In this document: piece after piece, positions 8,844 through 15,679 of the stretch | Layout of the letters: the number at the start of each line of letters is the position of its first letter | Position numbering within the stretch: the first letter of the stretch is position 1 | NCBI GenBank assembly: GCA_009697105.1 | Contig: SIAQ01000047.1 | Span: 1 to 36,791 of the forward strand | DNA from: Gemmataceae bacterium | GTDB lineage: Bacteria; Planctomycetota; Planctomycetia; Gemmatales; Gemmataceae | Length of the DNA: 36,791 nt | Direction: 5' to 3' | Notes under the pieces: generated by a model | Told to the model about the DNA's origin: nothing | Databases searched by the model: none | What the model saw: the letters and a program-made list of their open reading frames with translations, nothing else | Program-made: the position numbers and the translations under genes

Positions 8844-9944
8844 ATGGCGACGATCCGCTGCTTCCATTGCGACAGCATGTTTGAGCTTGCGAAGACGACG
8901 GGGGATGCCATCACATGCCCTGCGTGCTTGCGGTCCTTTGTGCCGGCAGATTTGATGAGCATGGCTCCGACGGCGAATCGCATGGCTGCCGATGGGGATG
9001 ACGATGATGCGGAGGAGGACCGTCGGCCGGCACCGAAGAAACGTGCGAGCGGCGGCAGTGATGTTGCGATGGCCGCCGGTGCCAGCGCGGGCATCGCGGG
9101 CATGGGCATCGGCATGATCCTGTTGATCGTCGGCGGCCTCGGCGCGTGCTGCATATGCGTGCCGGGAGTTGGGGTCGCGCTCTTGCTGCCGGCGGTTCAG
9201 AAGGTGCGCGCCGCCGCGCGCACGCAATCGATCAATAACCTTAAGAATCTCTCGCTAAGCGTTCACGGTTTCCACGACGCCAACAAACGACTGCCGTTCA
9301 ATGGCTCCAACCAGATGGTGAACAACATAAACTATTCGGCCAAGGCGATTGGCAACAACTACCAGAGCGGCAGCTGGGGGTTCCAGATATTGCCGTTCCT
9401 CGATCAACAGCCCTTATTCAACGCCCCGAATCCAAACGGGGGAATACCGACCTTCCTCTGTCGCGGTCGCTCGCGGCCCATGACCGAGTTGAACGGCGGA
9501 GCCTGGACCGATTACTTTTACAACAACTACATCAATGGGCCAGCCGCATCCGTTCCAAATGGTTCCGATAACAAACGCACCTTGGTTGGCATCACGGATG
9601 GCTCGTCGAACACGATCATGATCGGTCACGGCAACATTCAAACCACGCAGTATCCCCTCATGGCGAATGTGTCCCATTCGTCCAACATCTTCGTTGGCGG
9701 AACTTGGGGCACGGCTCGCGGCGGTAACAACGGCGAAAAATCGCCCGCCGGCTGGAAGCTCAATCGCGATTCCGAGCAACCTCCGACTTTCGGCAGCTGG
9801 GGCGGCCCCTTCGCTCAAGGCGCTCTCATGGCTATGGGCGATGGCACCGTCCGCATGTTCTCCTACGCTACCGTCAACTTCGGCAACTACCTCACGCCAA
9901 CCGGCGGCGAGGATATTCGTCTCGCGGACTTTGACGATCACTGA
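8844..9944 (+). CDS. DUF1559 protein with N-terminal zinc ribbon
   Basis: The 366-residue product has a strong ribosome site (GAGGAG, 8 nt before ATG). Residues 1-30 form a CxxC...CxxC zinc ribbon (Cys 6, 9, 25, 28). An acidic linker of about 30 residues follows, then a membrane segment (about 75-117). LLLPAVQKVRAAARTQSINNLKNL is the typical start of DUF1559, the planctomycete pilin-like/H-X9-DG family. The body contains GSWGFQILPFLDQQPLFN and ITDGSSNTIMIGH, and near the end ALMAMGDGTVRMFS corresponds to the conserved DG element. Most DUF1559 proteins begin with a prepilin-type leader; here the leader is replaced by a zinc ribbon, so the N-terminus is probably cytoplasmic. Function is unknown. 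Confidence 0.9.
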   Translation: MATIRCFHCDSMFELAKTTGDAITCPACLRSFVPADLMSMAPTANRMAADGDDDDAEEDRRPAPKKRASGGSDVAMAAGASAGIAGMGIGMILLIVGGLGACCICVPGVGVALLLPAVQKVRAAARTQSINNLKNLSLSVHGFHDANKRLPFNGSNQMVNNINYSAKAIGNNYQSGSWGFQILPFLDQQPLFNAPNPNGGIPTFLCRGRSRPMTELNGGAWTDYFYNNYINGPAASVPNGSDNKRTLVGITDGSSNTIMIGHGNIQTTQYPLMANVSHSSNIFVGGTWGTARGGNNGEKSPAGWKLNRDSEQPPTFGSWGGPFAQGALMAMGDGTVRMFSYATVNFGNYLTPTGGEDIRLADFDDH

Positions 9945-9946
9945 TC

Positions 9947-10030
9947 CAAGCCCAGAGGTGAGGTACTCCGGACCTCTGGGCTCCCGCTTCGATGATCCCA
10001 AGGGTTCGGAGTACCTCACCCTTGGGCTTG
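9947..10030. repeat. Two-arm inverted repeat, GGAGTACCTC family
   Basis: Arms 9947-9980 and 9997-10030 (34 nt each) are imperfect complements of each other. Each arm can also fold alone: CCCAGAGGT/ACCTCTGGG on the left and CCCAAGGGT/ACCCTTGGG on the right. It lies between the convergent DUF1559 and HD-GYP genes, starting three bases after the DUF1559 stop. Confidence 0.85.
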
Positions 10031-10035
10031 CGGCG

Positions 10036-11097
10036 TCACACCAGCACCGCCGCCGCCTTGCGCTTGCGCACCTTGCTCGCGCGAATCATGCGTACGAACG
10101 GCGGCACGAGGTGCGGATCGAATTGCGTGTTCATACCGGCCTCCAGGATGCCCAATGCCTCTTCACGTGGCAACGCGGCACGGTAGGCCCTCGAACTTGT
10201 CAGCGCGTCGTAGCAATCCGCCACCGTGATCAATCTCGCCAAAAACGGTATCTTCTCACCGCGCAAACCATCCGGATACCCGCGGCCATCGAAACGCTCA
10301 TGATGGTTGCGGATCGCGCCAAGCACCACGCGATTGCGGATGATAGGGCGAAGGATGCGCTCGCCGATTACCGGATGTTCGCGGACAAGCTGGAACTCGA
10401 AGTCCGAAAGCCTCGTGGGCTTGTTCAGTATCCCCTCCGCCAAACCGACCTTGCCTATATCGTGCAGTTTCGCGGCCAGGCTCAGGCGTTTCTTGGATAT
10501 GTCATCCAGCCCGATTTCCGTGGCGAGGCGGAGCGCGTACTTCCGCACTCGCAACGAATGTCCGGAGGTATAGGAATCGCGTGCTTCGAGCGTGCGAGCC
10601 AGGCTCGTGATCGCGGAAAAGAACGTGTGGCGTAGTCTGTCGCTTTGTTGCGTGACGACCGATTCTAGATGCTGCTTTTGCCGTTGGCTTTCGCGGCGCA
10701 TCAGTTGGCTGTACCAGGTTGCCTGCAAAGCGTGATGGAATTCATCGATGTGGATTGGCTTGAGAAAGTAGTGTTGCACGCCGGCGCTCATGCATTGCAC
10801 GAGAGCGATTTCATCGCAACCCGCAGTGACAACGATGACTGCGATATGTGGCCAGCGCCGGCGGATTTCCTGCACCAGCCAAACGCCGCCGAGGCCGGGC
10901 ATGCGTAAATCGGTGACGACGACGGGCGTGGGAGAGCACTCCAGCAGCATGATCGCTTCCTCCGGCGAGGACGCGGTTTGGCAGTCAAAGTGGAACAGCT
11001 TGGCGGCGCGGACCAGCACATCCAATGCGACAGGCTCGGCATCCACCACAGTCACGCAACGGCGCAGCGCGGTAGTTTCGCTCACGGCAACTCTCAT
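10036..11097 (-). CDS. Response regulator with HD-GYP domain (cyclic-di-GMP phosphodiesterase type)
   Basis: The 353-residue product has a receiver domain (about 13-125) with phospho-acceptor D63 in VVVTDLRMPG, T91 and K113. An HD-GYP domain (about 155-340) has H180, the HD pair 212-213 (AAKLHDIGKVG), HH 265-266 and GYP 273-275. RpfG-like proteins of this layout hydrolyse cyclic-di-GMP in response to phosphorylation by a partner kinase. The first acidic pocket reads VVDAEP instead of VVDDE, so one Mg2+-binding acid is missing or shifted to E21. No sensor kinase lies nearby. The start is uncertain: the ATG at 11097 lacks a good ribosome site, and an alternative GTG at 11166 would add 23 residues. 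It converges on the DUF1559 gene. Confidence 0.9.
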   Translation of the reverse strand: MRVAVSETTALRRCVTVVDAEPVALDVLVRAAKLFHFDCQTASSPEEAIMLLECSPTPVVVTDLRMPGLGGVWLVQEIRRRWPHIAVIVVTAGCDEIALVQCMSAGVQHYFLKPIHIDEFHHALQATWYSQLMRRESQRQKQHLESVVTQQSDRLRHTFFSAITSLARTLEARDSYTSGHSLRVRKYALRLATEIGLDDISKKRLSLAAKLHDIGKVGLAEGILNKPTRLSDFEFQLVREHPVIGERILRPIIRNRVVLGAIRNHHERFDGRGYPDGLRGEKIPFLARLITVADCYDALTSSRAYRAALPREEALGILEAGMNTQFDPHLVPPFVRMIRASKVRKRKAAAVLV

Positions 11098-11558
11098 TGG
11101 CTGAAGTTGTTCGCTGGGAAGGTCGGCATTCTTGGTTGGCTGGTCAGAACATACTAATAAATCCACCTAACCCGACGCAATAAGATACGCCGCCTTTTCC
11201 CAAGGTAACGCCGAAATCTAGTGCGGTTGAACGAGCTCTGCCGAATGTGTCAATTGCGCGAGATGAGACGAATGAATCGTTTTCTGGCCGGTCAACGATG
11301 CCGGGATTGGTCGCCTTTTCGTTCGGAATTGCTTTGGGATCAAGATTACGGACGCTCGCCGGTCGCATCAGGGCATGCTGCAAGCCCGGCTTGAGCGTCT
11401 TGCTTTACGCTCGCGGGGATCGAATGCACTGGCTCGTGCTCTGTCACGGCTTACATGTAGGATGTTTGGTTTACGAGCCGGAAGCGTAAGCGACGGTCTG
11501 GCATAACCATCCGTCGCTCACGCTTCCGGCTCGTACCCGAAATCTTAGCGTCGCCTAA
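11098..11558. other. Gene-poor region between der and the HD-GYP gene
   Basis: The left part must hold the HD-GYP promoter, but no convincing -35/-10 pair could be assigned. Overlapping short frames on both strands look like chance. The right part holds the inverted repeat at 11473-11534 on the 3' side of der. Confidence 0.5.
11473..11534. repeat. 24-bp inverted repeat 3' of der
   Basis: Arms 11473-11496 and 11511-11534 are complementary at 23 of 24 positions (core GAGCCGGAAGCGT), with a 14-nt loop. It begins 25 bp past the der stop, so it could terminate der transcription, but no T-tract follows. Confidence 0.8.
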
Positions 11559-12986
11559 TCACACATCATCCCACAGTTCGCCGACTTCCTTCTCGGTCTT
11601 TTTACGTGAGCGCGATCGGCTGATGCGTTTCGGCTTATCGGGCGACGGTTTGCCGTCGTCCGCGACCTGTGGCGCTTTGTCGCGGAGGTAAAGCTTGATC
11701 GCGATATCGGGAAAGCGGAAATGATCGCGAAGCGTCTTCAACAAGTAACGCTGATACGTCTTGTCGAACAACTCGGGGCCGTTCGTGAATAACACGACCG
11801 TCGGCGGGTAGGTCGAGACCTGCGTGGCGTAGTAGATTCTCGGCAATCGATTCGAGCGCAAGGCCGGCGATTGATCGAGCATCGCTTGTTGCAGCACGCG
11901 ATTGAGATCGCCGGTGGTGATGCGCGTGCCGGCCTGCTTGTGCAGGTTTTGCGCGAGATCGAGTAACGTCTGCACGTTCTTGCCGTCCTTCGCGGTGATG
12001 AACGCGATCGGCACGAAATCGAGACTGGGGAACGTCTTTCGCAAGTAGTCGCCATACTCGCCAGTGACGATTTGGCCTTTGAGCAGATCCCATTTGTTGA
12101 CGACGAAAATCGCCGGCTTGAAGTTCTCGAGGATGTAGCCTGCCAACTGCTTGTCGACCATGCTGATATTCTTGATCGAATCGAGAAAATGCAGCACGAC
12201 ATCGGCACGACGAATCGAGCGCTCGGCACGGGCGAGGCTGTAGAACTCGACATCAGTGCGAAGGCTGCCGCGGTTGCGCACGCCGGCGGTGTCGATGGCG
12301 AGGATCGTTTTGCCGTCCTTTTCGAAACGCACGTCAACGCTGTCGCGCGTCGTGCCTTCGATCTCGCTAACGATGGTGCGTTCTTCCTGGGCCAGGCAAT
12401 TGATGAACGTGCTCTTGCCGGTGTTACGCTTGCCGACGATTGCGAGCTTGATGGCGTCCTCGGCCGGCGCGGCACTGTCGTTCTCAATCGGCGGCAGGCG
12501 TTTGGCGATCTCGGCGAGCAGCTCGTCTTTGCCGCGGTTGTTCTTCGCACTGACGCAGGTGACTTCGCCCAGGCCGAACTTGTAGAACTCGCCGACGTGG
12601 TCCTCCAGCCCCGGGAAGTCGCATTTGTTGGCGACGAGCAGCACCGGCTTCTTGATGCTTCGCAGTCGCCGCACGACTTCGTCATCGAGAGGCACAGGTC
12701 CGGTGCGGACATCGACGAGAAACACGATGACATCGGCACGTTCGATGGCGAGCGTGATTTGGCGTTCGACATCCTCGGTGAGGTTGTCGATATCTTCGAT
12801 GCCCATGCCGCCGGTGTCGGTGATTTCGACATAGCGGTCGCCGATGGTGATGGGCGCAGTGATGCGATCGCGCGTAACGCCGGGCGTGGGATCGACGATC
12901 GATATGCGTCGGCCAGCGAGCAGGTTAAAGAGCGACGATTTGCCGACGTTTGGTCGACCGACAATCGCCACATGCGGAACAGGCAC
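11559..12986 (-). CDS. der: Ribosome biogenesis GTPase Der (EngA)
   Basis: The 475-residue product has two tandem GTPase domains and a C-terminal KH-like domain, the arrangement unique to Der. The first P-loop is GRPNVGKS (10-17) with DTGG and NKCD. The second is GKRNTGKS (185-192) with DTAG and NKWD; GKR in place of the usual GRP is a mild deviation. Der acts in maturation of the 50S ribosomal subunit. The start is GTG (MPVPHVAIVG), preceded by GAGGA. The tail after about residue 445 is Lys/Arg/Ser-rich (KRISRSRSRKKTEKE), probably RNA- or ribosome-binding. It is followed by an inverted repeat at 11473-11534. Confidence 0.97.
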   Translation of the reverse strand: MPVPHVAIVGRPNVGKSSLFNLLAGRRISIVDPTPGVTRDRITAPITIGDRYVEITDTGGMGIEDIDNLTEDVERQITLAIERADVIVFLVDVRTGPVPLDDEVVRRLRSIKKPVLLVANKCDFPGLEDHVGEFYKFGLGEVTCVSAKNNRGKDELLAEIAKRLPPIENDSAAPAEDAIKLAIVGKRNTGKSTFINCLAQEERTIVSEIEGTTRDSVDVRFEKDGKTILAIDTAGVRNRGSLRTDVEFYSLARAERSIRRADVVLHFLDSIKNISMVDKQLAGYILENFKPAIFVVNKWDLLKGQIVTGEYGDYLRKTFPSLDFVPIAFITAKDGKNVQTLLDLAQNLHKQAGTRITTGDLNRVLQQAMLDQSPALRSNRLPRIYYATQVSTYPPTVVLFTNGPELFDKTYQRYLLKTLRDHFRFPDIAIKLYLRDKAPQVADDGKPSPDKPKRISRSRSRKKTEKEVGELWDDV

Positions 12987-13131
12987 AGGATAATCCTCAG
13001 AATAAAAACGCAGAGGTAACAGATTGATTATACGGCAATTCGCGAGAGGTGATACGGCGAATGTGCAAAGCGGCGGGCGAAAGGGAGCGTGTTACAACAC
13101 GAAGCGGCCTAGCGCAATGCCGATGAACCAG

Positions 13132-13248
13132 TTAGGCGCGCATCCGCAGTGGGTCGGGCTCGCCGTGGCTTTTGGTACCTGGCGCAATGGGAATGGATTC
13201 GCAGACAAATTCTTGCAATTCATCGACATCAATCGTTTGGTTGCTCAT
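13132..13248 (-). CDS. Possible 38-residue protein with its own promoter
   Basis: A short minus-strand frame encodes an acidic N-terminal half (MSNQTIDVDELQEFVCES) followed by a Pro/Gly-containing tail ending RMRA. Three signals support it: an AGGTGAG ribosome site seven bases before the ATG, a TTGGCG/TATTAT promoter with 17-bp spacing about 70 bp upstream (13318-13346), and a gap between der and the FG-GAP gene that is otherwise empty. No signal peptide or membrane segment. A single Cys (C16). I do not recognise it. It could be a regulatory small protein, a leader peptide or a decayed remnant. A competing plus-strand frame (13024-13332) has no ribosome site and poor composition. Confidence 0.45.
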   Translation of the reverse strand: MSNQTIDVDELQEFVCESIPIAPGTKSHGEPDPLRMRA

Positions 13249-13317
13249 GGCTCACCTTTTCATTCGAATTTCGAGTCGGCGTTCGCCGATAACCTTCTCG
13301 TTGGCCACTATCTCTTC

Positions 13318-13346
13318 ATAATATACATCTGATATACCAGCGCCAA
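13318..13346 (-). promoter_or_regulatory. Sigma70-type promoter for the small gene
   Basis: On the minus strand TTGGCG (13341-13346) and TATTAT (13318-13323) are separated by exactly 17 bp. Transcription would start near 13311, giving a leader of about 60 nt to the ATG at 13248. Confidence 0.5.
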
Positions 13347-13406
13347 AGTTCATGCTGTTAAATGACCATTCTTCCGAATTTCACATCTTCTTTGAGGTCT
13401 CCCGCC

Positions 13407-14948
13407 ATGCGTTTTCTGCTTCTCGCGCTTGCCGCACTGATTCCGGCAATGATCGTCCTCCCCGCCTACACCCAGCCGCCCGCGGGGCCGCGCTTCAGCG
13501 ACGTCACGGCCGGCAGCGACTTGGTCATCGCCGAGAAGACCGGTGTGGGTGGGACCAATCCGCATGCCGTCGCCGTCGAGGACTTCAACGGTGATGGCTT
13601 GCCCGACATCATCATCCCGACTTTTGGCAAGCCGCACATGCGTTACTTCAAGAACCTCGGCAAGCTCAAGTTTCAGGACATCACCAAAGGTTCCGGCCTG
13701 GAGGCGTTTGAAGGCGATGGCACGGGCGTCGCCGTCGCCGACTTTGATCGCGATGGCAAGCTCGATATCTACATGACCAGCCTGCGCAAAGGCGTGAGCC
13801 GACTCTTCAAAGGCGTGGGCGACGGCACATTCACCGACGTCTCCGAAATGGCCGGCGTGCTCCTCAAAACCCCCGCTCGCTCCTGCGCCTGGTGCGACAT
13901 CGACGCCGATGGCTGGGCCGATCTCTTTGTCACCAGCCCGACAGGCCAATGCTTCCTCTTCAAGAACAAAGGCGACGGCACGTTCATCGATATCACCAAA
14001 GATTCCGGTATCGAACTGGCCGGGCGCCACTGCCTCGGCTGCGTCTTTGGCGATGTTGACGGCGATGGCCGTGATGATCTGTTCGTCACCTGCTATCAGT
14101 CGCAATCGAGCGCTCTCTTCAAGAGCCTCGGCGGCGGCAAGTTCAAAGAGATCACGACGCCGAACGTCGCGCGCAAAGCCTCGAGCGTCGGCTGTGTCCT
14201 CGCTGACGTTTTCAACAAGGGCCGACTCGATCTGTTCGTCACCACCGATTCCTGGCTGTCCGGCGCCAACGCCACCGAAGCCCAACTGCTCAAGATGAAG
14301 CACACCGTCGAGCCGAACGCGCTGTATGCGAACGACGGCACGGGAAAGTTCGCATCGGTTGATTCACCTATCCTCGCTCTGAAGACGCTCGGCCATGACG
14401 CGATCTGCGAGGACCTCGACCATGACGGCCTGCTCGATATCTACGTCGGCGTCGATGCGGAATCGGGCAACAAATGGGCCACCAGCAAAGGCGGCAACCC
14501 GCTCTACACCCGCGTCGCCGGTGAATGGAAGGAACTCGCCAAGGAATGGGGCATCAAGCACGAAGCGAATTGCGTCTGCGTGCCCGCCGTCGATTTCGAC
14601 AACGACGGCGACCTCGATCTGCTCCTGGTGAACTTCTACTCCAACGTCGTTCTCTATCGCAACAACACCGACGACAAGAATTGGCTGCGTATCAAAGCCG
14701 TCGGCACGAAGAGCAACCTCGACGGCATCGGCGCCAAAGTGCGCGTCTACGCCGGTGACAAACTCATCGCCTACCGCCAAATGCACTCCGGCGCCGGCTA
14801 CTGCCGCAGCTCACCGCTCGAAGCCCACATCGGCCTGGGCCAAGCCGCGAAGTCGTACCGCGTCGAAGTCACCTTCAGCGGCACCAACACCCGCGTGGTG
14901 CGCAACAACGTCACGCCAGGCCAGCGCATCGTGGTGCGCGAGGAGTAG
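13407..14948 (+). CDS. Exported FG-GAP repeat protein with ASPIC/UnbV domain (CRTAC1-like)
   Basis: The 513-residue product starts at MRFLLLALAALIPAM, a signal peptide; an in-frame ATG 15 codons upstream was rejected because it would put charged and polar residues ahead of the signal. It holds a series of calcium-binding FG-GAP/VCBS loops: DFNGDGLPD, DFDRDGKLD, DIDADGWAD, DVDGDGRDD, a degenerate DVFNKGRLD, DLDHDGLLD and DFDNDGDLD. This suggests a seven-bladed beta-propeller. The C-terminal ~80 residues (GIGAKVRVYAGDKLI, then GYCRSSPLEAHIGLG) are an ASPIC/UnbV domain. Such proteins are abundant in planctomycetes; the function is unknown, and surface or periplasmic adhesion or binding is usually assumed. 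It stands alone between der and the palindrome region. Confidence 0.92.
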   Translation: MRFLLLALAALIPAMIVLPAYTQPPAGPRFSDVTAGSDLVIAEKTGVGGTNPHAVAVEDFNGDGLPDIIIPTFGKPHMRYFKNLGKLKFQDITKGSGLEAFEGDGTGVAVADFDRDGKLDIYMTSLRKGVSRLFKGVGDGTFTDVSEMAGVLLKTPARSCAWCDIDADGWADLFVTSPTGQCFLFKNKGDGTFIDITKDSGIELAGRHCLGCVFGDVDGDGRDDLFVTCYQSQSSALFKSLGGGKFKEITTPNVARKASSVGCVLADVFNKGRLDLFVTTDSWLSGANATEAQLLKMKHTVEPNALYANDGTGKFASVDSPILALKTLGHDAICEDLDHDGLLDIYVGVDAESGNKWATSKGGNPLYTRVAGEWKELAKEWGIKHEANCVCVPAVDFDNDGDLDLLLVNFYSNVVLYRNNTDDKNWLRIKAVGTKSNLDGIGAKVRVYAGDKLIAYRQMHSGAGYCRSSPLEAHIGLGQAAKSYRVEVTFSGTNTRVVRNNVTPGQRIVVREE

Positions 14949-15155
14949 CCGGGCCGCTAGGTGATCAGCCGATGGCCGAGCGGAATTAATTCGGCAATAT
15001 CGACACTTCTCGCCCATCTCCACTCCAACATTAACCACAGAGGCACAGAGACCCACAGAGACCAGAGGCACACAGAGGCCAGAGACACAGAGAGAATGCG
15101 AAGAACTGAGAATTGGGCACTACTGGTTGTTGTTAACTACAGTCATCCATTCTTA

Positions 15156-15288
15156 GTACGACAGCGCTAGATCGAGAATTTGGCCCGCATTGTAGCCGAA
15201 TTCGTGATAATTCGGACGACTTGGGCAAACGAGGGAAGGCCGAATTATCACGAATTCAGCTACAGGATACGATGTAGCGCTGTCGTAT
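15156..15288 (+). mobile_element. 133-bp MITE, copy 1
   Basis: Terminal inverted repeats TACGACAGCGCTA are present at both ends, flanked by TA dinucleotides (15154-15155, 15289-15290), the target duplication expected of the IS630/Tc1-mariner superfamily. An internal inverted repeat pairs TGTAGCCGAATTCGTG with CACGAATTCAGCTACA, so the whole element folds into one long hairpin. There is no transposase inside, so movement would need one supplied in trans. Confidence 0.88.
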
Positions 15289-15353
15289 TAGAGAGCATTT
15301 TCGCATTTTTCCGATGCTTTTCTCAGTACCTCTGTGTCTCTGTGGTGAAATTA

Positions 15354-15486
15354 ATACGACAGCGCTACATCGTATCCTGTAGCTGAATTCGTGATAATTC
15401 GGCCTTCCCTCGTTTGCCCAAGTCGTCCGAATTATCACGAATTCGGCTACAATGCGGGCCAAATTCTCGATCTAGCGCTGTCGTAT
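15354..15486 (-). mobile_element. 133-bp MITE, copy 2 (inverted relative to copy 1)
   Basis: The reverse complement of copy 1, almost identical over its 133 bp and flanked by TA (15352-15353, 15487-15488). It is inserted in the right arm of the surrounding palindrome. With copy 1, 65 bp away, it creates a large inverted repeat. Confidence 0.88.
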
Positions 15487-15679
15487 TAATGGTGGGGCCC
15501 CGCGAGAAGTGTCGGATTTTCTGCGTATGAACTTCGCCTATTTGCGCCATTGCTCCATTGGCGTGGCTCGCTTTTTATGCTCCGCGTCGTAAACCATAAA
15601 CCAATACGGATCCGCAGTGGATTACCTGCAAACTGCCCGCCGTTGCTTCGCCGTATGTGGGGCGACATAGGAGCCATTC

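Larger units (their letters stand above)
15001..15514. repeat. Nested palindrome interrupted by two MITEs
   Basis: The outermost arms are a perfect 13-bp inverted repeat (15001-15013 and 15502-15514, core GACACTTCTCG). Inside these lie CCACAGAGGCACAGAG (from about 15035) and its approximate complement CTCTGTGTCTCTGTGG (about 15330-15346). MITE copy 1 sits in the middle and copy 2 in the right arm. Together with 14949-15000 and 15515-15679 this forms a 731-bp stretch without a gene. Confidence 0.75.

Noticed and set aside
11247..11489. 80-codon plus-strand frame
   Set aside because: No ribosome site, overlaps a minus-strand frame of similar length and runs into an inverted repeat.
12072..13019. 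315-codon plus-strand frame
   Set aside because: Antisense to der; no ribosome site and no motif.
15156..15486. Possible CRISPR or short gene pair in the MITE region
   Set aside because: Only two inverted copies with TA flanks; short frames inside (ARIVAEFVIIRTTW) repeat in every copy because the element does.
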